Notes under the pieces: generated by a model
What the model was told of the DNA's origin: nothing
Databases searched by the model: none
Seen by the model: only the letters and a program-made list of their open reading frames with translations
Program-made: the position numbers and the translations under genes
Part shown: positions 11,411 through 22,860 of the stretch, one piece after another
Numbering within the stretch: the first letter of the stretch is position 1
Layout: every line of letters begins with the position of its first letter
Assembly (NCBI RefSeq): GCF_024763615.1
Contig: NC_077222.1
Location: 18,476,001-18,540,000, forward strand
DNA length: 64,000 nucleotides
Origin: Phlebotomus papatasi
Taxonomy: Eukaryota; Arthropoda; Insecta; Diptera; Psychodidae
Direction of reading: 5' to 3'

Positions 11411-12980
11411 TTTGGATAATTTTAAAGAGAACTCAATTTTGAAATTTTCTCACTATTTCAGAAGGGCGTAGACCAATTCTTATTTTTACAAACCATTTTT
11501 AGCAAAATACGCCCCAATCTGCAACAGCTATTTATGTTAATACGGTTCCACAATTCTGAGTATAATGTATTAGAAAATTGCCAAATTTCCCTCAGTACAA
11601 AACAGGAACTGATTTATTCTAATACTTTGAATTTGTCTTTGTACCATTACTTGAGTGTGTTTGCTGTCTAATCAACTTTCTCCATGAATAACTATTACCA
11701 TTTATCCAAAAGCTTTCCTCGAATTAGAAGTCGAAGAATTGGTATACGAAATCACCAGGCGCCTCCATTTTCTTCCCTTGGAAAGCTCGCTAAAGATCAT
11801 AAATATTCAGAGGGAAAATTATTTATTGGTATCTGTTCATCGTCAATTGAAATTGGAAGAGAAATGAATTATTGCTTATGTGTTGGCCTATGAATTAATA
11901 ACACTTTTTGCCAAATAATCGTCTTACTGATATCATGCCGGATTCTCCCTTTTGTTTGCTGTTGGTCTCAACTTCAAGAATACTCTCCAGTGAAAGTTTG
12001 TGCAAAGCTCTGTGACTCATGTGCTTATTATTTCTTTTGCAAACAGTGAGAAAAGTCCTCTTATCTTAATCCCATTGGCGGAGCATGAGGTCTGGTCTTT
12101 TGCAACAAAGCACTTCAATTGTACCGCCGAAGTATAAATGTTGCGATATGGGTTAAAGATGACATTGGATGTGATACTAAAAACACCGACAGACACTAAA
12201 ATTTAATTAAATCACATTTGTTATGGGAGTAAATTCTCACTTGAGGAATCTCATTAGACAGAAGTTTTAATGTCACAGCCACAATTCCATTTTGTTTTCC
12301 ATTTTCCCTACCACTTTTCCTTTGTCAAAATGGGATATATCCTGCTCATAACACCCACAAAAAAGTGAGAGAATGGATTAAAAATTAAATTAATATTTCA
12401 TGTAAGAGAGTTTGTGGTTCTACTCTGGTGTATAATTCGTTTTATTTTGCAAGAATGCTCACTGTTAATTGGCAAGAATTTTTATATTCATCCGTCCACG
12501 TGAGTGTGTGAATTGTAATGGGATAGAATGGGTCCTCCAGGGTGTCTCAAAGGCCCCTCATCATTTTATTTTAGGACAATCCAACTGACTCATGATGCTC
12601 GAGAGAAGCCCTTGTTTATGAGACTTTTCCCACACTTTACCCACATTCATATTCGTGAATTAATTAAGGCAAGTTTACTTGCAGACAAAGGGAACCATAA
12701 ACCCAATAGGTATAGTGTGTGGGTGGTATGCCCTGCAGGAAAGTGTTTGGGAAAAAGAAAGAAAAAGCAATTTCACATTACGCCTGTGTTGGAGGGAACA
12801 TAAGAGAAGAGAAGTATGAAGAAAAACCTTAGTGCAAAAAGAGCCCAAAGATCGAAATTTGCCTGGAAAAATTCAATTTTCTTCCCACTTTATAGCTTTC
12901 CATTTACCAATTCGTCGTTTGTGTCAGCAATTGTCAGCCATTCTGGTGATGAACAGATATCAAGTAATATCACAGACAAG
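11411..12980. other. unique non-coding DNA
   Basis: No bounded repeat and no recognisable exon. Open frames at 11684-11893 and 12528-12803 lack any family resemblance or splice context. Confidence 0.5.
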
Positions 12981-12982
12981 TA

Positions 12983-13190
12983 AGGTAAAGTGCCCTCAAT
13001 CGACCGGTAGAGTTATTTATTCAATTTATTTATATTTGCTATAATATTTAGCGTATGATCTAACATTAATAGGTCAATTATTCTATAAATAATACGAATC
13101 AGTGACAATTTCATATAAATTGACCATCAAACATTCAAAAATTGACCACCGGTCGTGTCGAGAAATCGGTCTAGTGAGGGCAGTTTACCT
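12983..13190. mobile_element. TA-flanked MITE, copy of 6865-7095
   Basis: Starts AGGTAAAGTGCCCTCAATCG and ends GAGGGCAGTTTACCT, TA on both sides. It is inverted relative to the 6865 copy, with shared interior AATTGACCATCAAACATTC. Confidence 0.87.
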
Positions 13191-13499
13191 TAGCTCCAAA
13201 TGTTATGCCCTAGACACACTTACGACTTAAGCTCAGAGACGACTTAGTGGAAAATTATTGTTGGGGTCGTCGTCAAAACGAGTGGACTGTATTTTTTTTT
13301 GTAAATGCTTCTTTATTTTGTCGTCATCTTACAGCTGGCGAGACACTGCTAATTCCCGAGTAGATCTAGTGGAGCTAATAAGTAAACTGATTAAAAGTCG
13401 TCCTAATTACTAAATAAATCGTCTTTGTCTCTACCTAATAAGACTTCAATCTTGTCCTGGATATCACCTAATATCTATTAAATCCATCTGTCTCTATTT

Positions 13500-13628
13500 C
13501 AAAGGTGTGCAAGAATCGTTAAAAACCGAATAAACGTCAAAATAAGTTCGTTCTGGTAGCGTTTTGACCATTGACGTACATGTTTCATTTGACGTTTATT
13601 CGGTTTCAACGGTTCTTGCACGCCTCTG
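13500..13628. mobile_element. palindromic MITE, GAGGYGTGCAAGAAC family
   Basis: About 129 bp with long inverted arms built on CCGAATAAACGTCAAA and TTTGACGTTTATTCGG. A second copy is at 49154-49281. Confidence 0.8.
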
Positions 13629-14027
13629 CTCTATTTAATTAACCTATCGCAAAGAAAAGAAATACCCTCTTAGATTCAATAGATAACATAATTTTACACC
13701 ATTTTCACAACTTACTTGAGAAATAACCAAAATTCTGTAGTCGTCGTCATCACGCGTGTCTCGCCATTAAAGTCACAAAACGAAAAGACAGAATGCCGAA
13801 AGGGCCTAAATTACAATGCCAAAAAATATTAAGTCATGAAATTTCCGTCAGATGGCGTTCCGTCCACAACAATTATGGAAAGGTAGTTTAATCATTATTT
13901 CGAACATAATTACGCTAAGCCGTCTCTCGGCTAATCCTCAGGTCTGTCAAGGTCCTTACAAAAACTTTGCTTTTTGAAAAGTGAAAATTATTTTATTTTA
14001 AAAAAAATATTTATTTTAAGTACAATA

Positions 14028-14198
14028 AGTGCGGGTGCCTTTGACAGCCCCCTGTTCGTAAACTTTTCTTTATTTCTAGAACTGAAGGATAATGTTTTTA
14101 CCGATTCGATCTACAATGTCTGAAAGGTAAAGACCATTCTTAAGTTCTAGAAATAAAGGAAAGCTTACGAGCAGGGGGCTATCAAAGTCACCCGCACT
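14028..14198. mobile_element. fold-back MITE, AGTGCGGGTG termini
   Basis: A 171-bp element flanked by TA. Arms of about 55 bp (AGTGCGGGTGCCTTTGACAG against AGTGCGGGTGACTTTGATAG) pair almost throughout, leaving a loop of about 60 bp. Confidence 0.85.
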
Positions 14199-14339
14199 TA
14201 CGGTATTTTGATGAGATAATTTTTTTATAAAAAAAAATATAAATAAAAATAGAATTAAATAATAGTAAACTAATAAAATAAAATAGGAAATATTTCGGAA
14301 GATTTCCGGTCCGATGGAATGTAGCAGATAATAATAATA

Positions 14340-14684
14340 CAGTAGACGAGTAGACTCTCTCAAATTTGGGCATTTGGGATCGTAATGTTACCCGAATTAG
14401 AGAGAAATTCGGGCATGAAATTATTTGAAATGCAACGTTTTTTTGTTTACCTGTTCACTCATTAAATTTACGTGCTCATATTAATTGTAAATTTTATGAA
14501 AGCCCCTTAATAATGCAAAATCACATCAGAACTGAGACAAGGCATGGCAAATTTGAATATTTTGCTTCATTAGATAATCACAATCGAACTTCAAAAATGT
14601 CTACAAACTCTTTTCAAATTTAACTGCTACCCGAATTAAAAAGTAGCCCGATGATAAAGGAGCCGAATTAGCGAGAGTCTACTG
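14340..14684. mobile_element. pogo-like MITE, CAGTAGAC termini
   Basis: TA-flanked, 345 bp. Starts CAGTAGACGAGTAGACTCTC and ends GCGAGAGTCTACTG. CAGTAGA termini with TA duplication are typical of pogo/Tigger elements. A second subterminal pair carries CCCGAATTA and CCGAATTAGCGAG words. No coding remnant was seen. Confidence 0.72.
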
Positions 14685-15622
14685 TAAGATGAATGGAAAC
14701 ACTGAACCTCGCTTGATTTTCACAATTTTATTCTCTAGGCCTAACGATTCGAGGATGGCTGTTCTCTTCATTAGGTATCGCATTAGGTGTGTGGAATGAT
14801 GAGTTTTCGATACAATCGAATTGATAGTATCGTCAAGGTGGTTTCCCGAATTACAAGGTCAAAAGAAATCGATATTGTTCTTATTGCTTAAATCGATAGA
14901 TAAACTATCTAAGAATATACCACCAAAATTTCAGAACTCTATTCCAAGTATTTTTGAAGATAGAGAGATAGAGAGCCTAAAGCAAAGAAGCGCGTAGCAG
15001 TTTTGCAAACGTCTGGCCCTGGACAAACATACAAAACTTTGAAGCTCGTTTTTTCTATACTTCTCATTTTACAGATTTTGTCGAATTGTCGGGAAAGATA
15101 GCGAAAAAACTTATGGACGGATTGAAACGCATAAGGGCTCATTTTCTTCAGAATTAAATACTCTTCTAGTTGAACCTACATGATTTCAGAAAATCTCTTT
15201 TTTTCTATTTTTTACAGCATGTTAAAGTCAAAATTTTATCCGAAAAACCTTTTTTTTAAACCTGCGAAAAAGGTCCAATTTTATGATTTTCTTCGGTTTT
15301 TCTTGGTTTAACTATGAAATAAACTTATGAATTTTGAAAATTAATTTGGTCTTTTTTCAGACAAAAATTATAAGCTGCAGATTTCCCGCCACTTAAGAGG
15401 TGTATTATAACGAAGCGTTCCAGTAAACTACTCATTATTCCGCCATTTTGTAATATTTTTTTTCGAAAAATTTTATTTCAGCACTTTGAATGTGTATAAA
15501 TATATAAAATATAAACTGAATAAATTTTTGTAAACTGGATAATTTATAAATTGGCATTCAAGTCTGGTTCAAAAGCTAAAGCTAAGGTTAAAGCTCGCTT
15601 AAACAAGCTTTCACGGACAATA

Positions 15623-15851
15623 GGGTGAAAGGAACGTCTATTGACACTTTTAGAACTCGCGTCAGCACCTATTGACACCTTACTTTGTACCATTTAGGAT
15701 ATGAAATTTGAACATCTCTGTTTATAGTAAAAGGTATATTACAGAAAAAACGTTATTTTACTTATATTTTACTAGATACATTAAGTAATTCTCAACATTT
15801 TGACAAAAGTATCAATAGGGGTTCCCTGGCAAACAGACGTTCCTCCAACCC
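15623..15851. mobile_element. TA-flanked MITE, GGGTGAAAGGAACG family
   Basis: A 229-bp element beginning GGGTGAAAGGAACGTCTATT and ending AGACGTTCCTCCAACCC. It is collinear with 59873-60098 (same orientation; shared TATTGACAC, GAAATTTGAACATCT, CAATAGGGGTTCCCTG). Confidence 0.86.
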
Positions 15852-16137
15852 TATATATTGATAGGGTAATACTTTTCAACTCTTTTACTTTTCATGCCAA
15901 AACTTTTTAGAGTGGCTTTGTAAAGTATACCTGTCTAGTTGAACCTCAATATATTTTTCTCTCTTTTGTATCTTCCTTCATCTTCGTTAGTTCTTGTATT
16001 TTCTCTATATCTTGGTATTTCTCTTATCTTAATCTAATCAAAAAATGTAAGAGGAATGGGTCTTACTTGTTTCAATTATTAAAAATATAAAAAATTACAA
16101 CTTTTTATTGAGGGAATATCATAATGTAACAACTGCT

Positions 16138-16735
16138 AAGAGCGAGACACTTCTTGAGCATTGAGATCCCTGACTCGATTCTTTTGGTTATGAGATCGAG
16201 TCCCGCCTGGTGCAAAAAGTCTTAGGGTAAATGTGCCAAATTCCGGCCAGCTTGCAATTCCGGCCACATTTTTTGTTCTTCAAATTTCCAATAATTTTTA
16301 GTTTTTGCATTCTCTAGAGATTATACAATGCAAAAAATAACAAAAAATATCGCTTCGACGTGCAAGATGATCTGAAAAATGCATTGGAAGAATTCCGAAA
16401 GGGCAGGAACTATGAGAATGAAGGTGGCCGGAATAGGCCACCAATGCTATGTCTACATTTTTATTCATTTTAAAATGTATTAAGAATGATTTTTAGAGAA
16501 AATAAAGACGATAAACTGTCTACAAGGTTATAAGCAACACTTTTTCTAAAAACCTAACAAATAAATTCAATTTGTATTAAAAATATTACATTTCAAACTT
16601 TAAACTTTGGCACTTGCATGCAACTATGCCGAAATTTGGCACACTTACCCTACGACCTGAAGAGGGGACTATTATAAAACTATTTCCAATGAGTTGTATA
16701 CGTTTGCAAAATCTGTTCCTGGGCCGCTTCTAAGA
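16138..16735 (+). mobile_element. tRNA-derived SINE interrupted by a MITE
   Basis: A tRNA-like head ends in TTATGAGATCGAGTCCCGCC, whose GAGATCGAGTCCC is a good B box. At 16223 it is interrupted by the TA-flanked MITE 16225-16650. Non-MITE sequence resumes at about 16653 and includes CCTGGGCCGCTTCT, similar to CTTCTGGGCCGC near the end of the SINE at 37090-37312. SINE limits are approximate. Confidence 0.5.
16225..16650. mobile_element. TA-flanked MITE, GGGTAARTGTGCCAAATT family
   Basis: 426 bp between TA dinucleotides. Starts GGGTAAATGTGCCAAATTCC and ends GAAATTTGGCACACTTACCC. Interior words (GATGATCTGAAAAA, ACTATGAGA, GATAAACTGTCTACAA) are shared with 44257-44687 and, inverted, 53251-53680. 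Confidence 0.9.
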
Positions 16736-16959
16736 GAGCGAAAAGTCGAAGAGCGAAAAGATTCAGCTAAGTCTAGAACGTTCGAGAAGAAGGATGTGGA
16801 CTAGGGTCTCTGGGGGGATCCGGTTAGATGTTAGAAGGTGTGGCGTCTAGACCTTAAGAGAACCAATTCCATCTTAACCCTTCTAATCTAAGAATACGGC
16901 CTATAGTTTACACTACACTGTGTATTGTAACATTAATCTTGTAAAGTAAATTAGAGATA

Positions 16960-17174
16960 GGGAAAAGTACTCTCCCTTCGAAAGTTCATGCCTTCAAATA
17001 ATGTGAATTTCCTTTACTTTTCCTGAGATATTTCCCCATGATTTTCACATAATTATCAATAATTGATAAAAAGTTGGCTAATATTTGATAGAAATGTTTA
17101 AGTCTCTTAGAAAAACTTAAAGAAAATTCATATTATTCAAAGGCATGAACGTACGAAGGGAGAGTACTTTCCCC
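16960..17174. mobile_element. TA-flanked MITE, GGGAAAAGTACTCTCCC termini
   Basis: A 215-bp element with inverted termini of about 50 bp (GGGAAAAGTACTCTCCCTTC against GGGGAAAGTACTCTCCCTTC). Subterminal similarity to 8619-8801. Confidence 0.87.
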
Positions 17175-17176
17175 TA

Positions 17177-19058
17177 TTCAGTGAAGTTTCACAATAAAAT
17201 TTTGAAAAACAAAAATCGATATACCGAGTTTACAGAATATAAGAGGTTCTATCAAATATTTAAAATTGCCTGATTTTCCTTTCTATAATTCTTATGCTAG
17301 TGCAATTGTTGATTCAACCGACAAAAGTTTTTTTTACATTACACCTTGCAAAAATTGAAATATTTTCATATAAGGTCTTATGACTATATTCACAGTATTG
17401 CAAACCATTGCAAACAATATTGTTTTGATTAAGGTATGGGGATTGTTGAGGTGTGAATATCTTTTCCCAATTTCCCGAGCGGCCCACACAGCCAAAATAA
17501 ATAGCCAGCAAATTTGGCATGGAGAGGAAGTCGAATAGTGATAGGGAAATGTCTCTCAATAAATATTTTATAGAAAATTTCTCTGGCATCGTTGGTTGAA
17601 TGAGAGCCGTATGCTCTTAGTTTTTTTTTCTTTCATCGTCGAAAACGGAAAGGAAATTTTTATCTATATCTATATTCAATTGACCCAATTGACCCAGAAG
17701 GACTTGGAAATGCGCAAATAACAATATAACCTCCAGCAAATGTTTATTTGTCGGTTTATTTACTGAATTTAAGAGAGGGAATGATATAGAAATTTGTCTT
17801 TTTGCTTGCCATATATTGAATTTATAAGCTCCGAAGTGTACAAATGAATACCATCAAATCAATATTAAGTGATTTCTTTCGGGTTGGGTATTTCTTTTTT
17901 AAAAAAAAAATCTGTTATGTCTTTACTGTAAAGGTCCTATTCTTCCTTTATCGTGCCATATTTCCATATTTACCAAATTGAGGAAAATTTGCAGTGAATT
18001 TGCATAGCTAACATCAAATATTCGAAAAGTACCAGAGTTTTGTTAAGAAATTTTCATGCAACATGAATGTATTTGACAGTAAACATTTTTAAAGCTTTTG
18101 GTTCATTTCAAATTCAAATGGAGGATGTTGCAATTTGAATGATGGATCCTTAGGGATTTTGCGAAGAAAGGCTTTGTGTGTCAAATGCATGGTACATTTG
18201 ATGAAATTTCGATTAAGGTCAATTGGTATTTGAAATTCAGGGGTCTTTGTTAACGCTTGCAAACCTTCTGTTCATTGAAGCTTCATAAAAGCTTTACTAG
18301 GAGCGCTACTTCCAACTTTTTTTAATTTATTCGCTATTAAGTGTTCCTTCTTTCTGGATTGTCTGCTTTAAGTTTTTTTTGAATGTTTTCACATGTTTAC
18401 ATAGTACATAATATTCAATAACATCCCCATTAGCGTTATGCCAGCAAACAGTATACGTAGAATCTCTTTAAAACAAACTTGTGCGACATGTTCTCAAAAT
18501 GAGGTCTTGTTCGGCGATTAAATTGGATGTTATGTTGTATTTGAAGAGGCAATTCCCCCCCCCCCCCACAACCCAGAAAAATAAACTCGGAAAATCCTGT
18601 TACATCCATGGTGGATTGAATTAAATTTGGCAAAAGAGGCTTTGGCACAGAAGCGGATGACACAAATACAAGATTGTGCCTAATGATTTGGATAAAACGC
18701 GCGTCTCACAAGATGATCTCATTGACTGGGGAATAATTAAAACTATTGTGGTGAGAGTATGGGGTAGCTAAGCAAGTGTCTTAAGTGCCTTCAGAAGGAG
18801 AGGTACTTGTCGCAAAATCTCCATGGGGGTGATTTAGGAACATCCATCCCATAATCCCAAATCCCTTGTGATTCTAGGCGCCAGCTTGAGCTTTTACCGT
18901 TGAAAGCTCGCCCAGAAAAGGAGCAACAAACACGCTCTAAACAGCAATTAAAGTGTGTTATTTCTGTTTGTGTGTATGAAATTGCCGTTGAAGCCATCAA
19001 ATTTAGTTAATGACTTACTCTTGCCCATTCTCTCCTACATCCCACTTTCCTCTTTTAG
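17177..19058. other. unique non-coding DNA
   Basis: No bounded repeat. A run of 14 C residues occurs near 18558. The slightly GC-richer stretch 18790-19058 leads into the candidate exon at 19059. Confidence 0.5.
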
Positions 19059-19112
19059 CGGACTTTAATTGTACGGTGGTGAAGGAGTGTGTTTTCTTTC
19101 TGGGATCACTCC

Positions 19113-19164
19113 ATGGCAATCTCACTGGTGTTTATGGCTCTTTTATCTCAATCGTGTCTCCTTG
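19113..19164 (+). CDS. candidate first coding exon with signal peptide
   Basis: A polypyrimidine tract and TTTTAG acceptor at 19051-19058 precede a putative exon starting at 19059. An in-frame TGA at 19080-19082 is followed by the first ATG of the exon at 19113. It encodes MAISLVFMALLSQSCLL, hydrophobic enough for a signal peptide. It then meets a consensus donor, CTTG|GTGAGT, in phase 1. Phase-1 introns just after the signal peptide are common in secreted and cell-surface proteins. No downstream exon was recognised, so protein and function are unknown. It could be a chance combination of splice-like motifs. Confidence 0.4.
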
Positions 19165-19712
19165 GTGAGTTGCCCTTTTTTGCGACTGTCGCTCACAACG
19201 ATTTTCTTTGGAGCGACAGCAGGGTGAGAGGTCTCCCTTTGGAAAAGTTAAGAAGTTCACAACTTTTGCGCTTTTCTCATGGATGTAATACTTTCCCAGG
19301 GAAAGGGCAAGATAAATTGCAGTATTTCTTCACTTCAGAAAACCGCATAAAAGAAAAGAAAATATTTTTAAGTTTCGCATAAAAATAATATTTTCTCTGC
19401 TTCCATGAAAATATTAGTAGAAAATGTACGGTAAAATGTACCCAACTTGCACCCACTTTGAAGGTATCGAGAAATGCTAGAGACTTCTGATTTTTCATGA
19501 TTTATGAAATCAATATTGTTTTATGTCTTCAGACATAAACTCTTATAGATTGTACTTTATAATTTAAAATTAGCCGGAAATTCCCTCGGGCTTGGCATAA
19601 TACGGTAAGACAGTGCTTTATTTGAAAATTTTTATTTTTAATAATATTTAACTTGTTTACTCTTTGTTAATTAACTTTATAGTTTTTGCAGATTATAGAT
19701 ATTTCATTCGAA

Positions 19713-19801
19713 GAGAAGATCTCCTTCCGGGTGCGCTGGAGGATTTTCCTTGTGAGAAGAGAAATCAAACACCACTGATATGCCCGGAAGGAGGTCTTCT
19801 C
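19713..19801. repeat. short perfect-stem hairpin
   Basis: GAGAAGATCTCCTTCCGGG and CCCGGAAGGAGGTCTTCTC form a 19-bp inverted repeat with one mismatch around a 51-bp loop. It could be a small fold-back element or a transcribed hairpin. Confidence 0.6.
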
Positions 19802-19889
19802 CCTGATTTTTAGGATTATAGATTTTATTTTCAGTCTATACTTTTCATTTATCGGAATTTTATTGTAAATAATTAATAAACTGCGTTAT

Positions 19890-20033
19890 GAGCAACGCAC
19901 AATAATTTTTTTTATGTAAACTTGTTTTCGAATCTTCCAATGAGAGTGAGTGAGATGCCTAGATTTAGATTTCTTTCACTCTTACTGAAATGTCAATAAC
20001 ATGTTTACTAAACAAAAGTTATTGTGCGTTGGG
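19890..20033. mobile_element. fold-back MITE with CAACGCACAATAA arms
   Basis: AGCAACGCACAATAATTTTT at the left pairs with AAAAGTTATTGTGCGTTG at the right, with further GTAAACTTGTTT/ACATGTTTAC pairing inside. A partial repeat of the arm (GCGCAACGCACAATAATTTT) abuts it at 20040-20070. Confidence 0.72.
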
Positions 20034-20339
20034 CATTATGCGCAACGCACAATAATTTTTGTTCAGATGAACCCGGATACGTGCAATGTAACTCAAAGAA
20101 GCTTTGGAGACAGAATCTTTCACTGTATCCACCTTTAAATCGCGATAAATACACATATTTGTAATATACCACGGAGTACCAATGGTTTTCCTTCACCATT
20201 TGGACTGGAACGTTTGCAGTTTGTCAATTAACGTATCTGCAGCACATTCCCAGATCGGAGCAGCAAACATCCAAACGGGCTTCAGGATCATAGATCAAAA
20301 CTTTACAATGCAACCATAAACGTGACTGATGTCTCGATA

Positions 20340-20553
20340 AGGGAGACCGGGGTAGGATTTGCCATGCATGGTATTAGACAGTGGGATATTGTAACCTGCT
20401 TTAGAAGGAATATTGAAGAAACCACTACTTATTCGAAGTAAATACATCCCTTCCTATCCATTGAAATATTTTTCAGCCTGGTACAAATATTTTTGTACAA
20501 ATTATACGCAATGAAAAATTTCATTTGCTGTCTAATCCTGCCCCGGTCTTCCC
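20340..20553. mobile_element. MITE, GGGGAGACCGGGG family
   Basis: Starts AGGGAGACCGGGGTAGGATT and ends CTGCCCCGGTCTTCCC beside TA. Relative of 9167-9358. Confidence 0.83.
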
Positions 20554-20559
20554 TACCCA

Positions 20560-21234
20560 GAACAACTTTGCACACAATTGCACTCAATTGAGATTACTCA
20601 TTTGCTTGACTTTGTTGTAATGTGTTCAGCACAGATTAGCATCTTGTAAATTTGTTGCCAAAAGAGTGAAAAATTGTTGTAGAATTGTAAAACGTGCCCC
20701 CATATTGTTCATATGCCCTGTACTTATAGTGTTGATCATTATGAACGAATCTCATGAGAGAAGTACTAGACTTGAGTAAGTTGAGAAAGAAGAGATCAAT
20801 CAAAAATATGAATAAAGAATAGCTCTCTCTTTTGCTCCAGCCACTGATGAAGGCTCGGAGCTTCAGCCGAAAGCTTTGGGAAAAGTTGATGAGTTTTCCT
20901 TGAGAGATCCCATTTCTCAACGATTTCTGGTTTCCCCATCAATATAATTATCCTCTCAATGGTTTTTTGCTACATAATGATAAGATTTACTGCTGTTGAT
21001 ACGAACTCGTCATTTCTTGAACCAATCCTCCAAAAGGGTTAAGGCATCTTGTAGAATTCTGGACACAGTACTAGTACACTTTGAGAGTTGAGAGTTGAGA
21101 GAGCAGAATCATTGAGAGTTCTTGTATACAGTACTAGAACTCTCAATGATTTGCGAATGTGTTCTGGAATAAGTCCAGCTGAAAATTTCGTTCATCCATA
21201 CCTCATGACCTAAAAAACACCATCTTGAGTTCTT
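20560..21234. other. non-coding, fragment related to 34881-35243
   Basis: CCACTGATGAAGGCTCGGAG followed by CCGAAAGCTTTGGGAAA at 20838-20883 resembles, inverted, the interior of the element at 34881-35243. Short GAGAGTTGAGA direct repeats lie near 21085. Confidence 0.4.
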
Positions 21235-21350
21235 CAAAGTTAAGGTTAAACCACCATAGAGGGCTTATTTTTCAACCGATTTGGTAAAATTTGGATTTTT
21301 TTGAAAGGTCTTGAAATTCCAAACCAGACTGCATCGGCCATACGATTAAT
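21235..21350. repeat. dispersed repeat shared with 60476-60640
   Basis: Words TTAAACCACxxTxGAGGGC, ATTTTTCAAC, GAAAGxTCTTGAAATT and GCATCGG occur in the same order in both places. Limits are unclear. Confidence 0.45.
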
Positions 21351-21489
21351 AAAATGGATCGGGAAAGTCTTGGTAATAATTTATTTTAAAATACAGTTTT
21401 CTGCGTTTTTTAATATCGACATTCGGTCTACGATGACTCCCAAAAATAACATTATCTCGAGACTAATGTCTTTATTTTTCTACTAAATA

Positions 21490-22858
21490 AATTAAATGAA
21501 ATGAGTTAGTTCACAAAGATGTGATACTGTTTTAATAAATAGGTCGAAATCCAATTGAAAGTTTTAATGATATTTTCTAAATACGATATTTATGTTATTA
21601 TCTTTTTATAATCATATATTACTTTCATGTGGCTATAAATGGTTCTTTAAGTGGCTTTAATTCAGAAAGAGTGATAATTACAGAAAATACTTCGGAATCT
21701 AATACTTTGTAATAAAAATCTCAAATATAAATATTTACTAGACAAATAACATAGTTAAAATAATAACAGAATTCTTCAAAGGATTCGTACTCCAAATTTT
21801 GCCCTAATTAATTTCAAAAAGCGCATTTGGAAAAGTCAAAAAGCTCTTAAAGTGTATCAGTGTGTAAAGAAATTTTAAAGCATCTATACGGCATTTACTT
21901 TAAATCATCGTCTTTAACCATATTAATTAAGTATTTAGATGTTTGTATCATTTCATGCTTGTTGTTTTTTCTCACTTTTTATTTAAATTTGGTTGAAAAC
22001 TTCTGCACAGATATAATACTATATTTTATACATCTTTGAGTAATTTATTATACATGAATATTAAAACCAGAGATCGACCCTATAACTTTTCTTGTTTATC
22101 AGTTGGTTCTCAACAGATTCAATCGGTTAGCCTTTTTTGTGCAGTCCCAAGAGAGAATTTCATGTAATCTCCAGGGGACTTGGTAGAGCTTTAGAGAATG
22201 TTGCTGTTTGGGTTTTGTGCCACCAAGTTTGACAAAAAGAAAGTTAGAAAAAACCTCTCAAAATCTTTAAAATTTGACCTTTTTCTCCCCAAGAACTTAC
22301 TCCTCAATCCTTCGTCATTCCTTGTTTCTTTTTCACAGGAGAAAAGTCACTTCTTTTATACATAAATATCTTAAGAATTTTTTTCTTCTCAGGTTGCTTG
22401 CAAGTGTTTCTATATGGAAAGTGAATGGGTAAAAAAGGAGAAATTTAATACCTTTCTCTCCTACCCATGAAAATATTTGATTTCGTATTTTTTTATAACT
22501 GTTTCTCCACCACCCTCATTCCATGGAAGGAAGGATTAAATTTCAATATAGAAAAAAAACAGATATTTTGGTATACAAGGGAAATGCTTCTCGGAAAAGA
22601 CTATTTAAATTCAGCATTCAATTGCCAAACGATTTTACGGAGTGATTTTTCCTTTTTCTTTCTGACTGAAATACATAGAAAGTTTTCTTGTGACCGCAGA
22701 GAAGGTGATGGGGTATGGGTGATTGTCCGATAAATCCAAATGGGAAGCGCCAAAAGCATCTGGTGTTGCAAAAGGTGGCTTAATGGTTGGGTATAGAAAT
22801 TGTTCTTTTCAGATGGTGAAAACAAACTACTAACTTTTCCCGATACACTCTCAGATAT
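21490..22858. other. AT-rich unique DNA
   Basis: No bounded repeat or recognisable exon. Confidence 0.5.
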
Positions 22859-22860
22859 TA

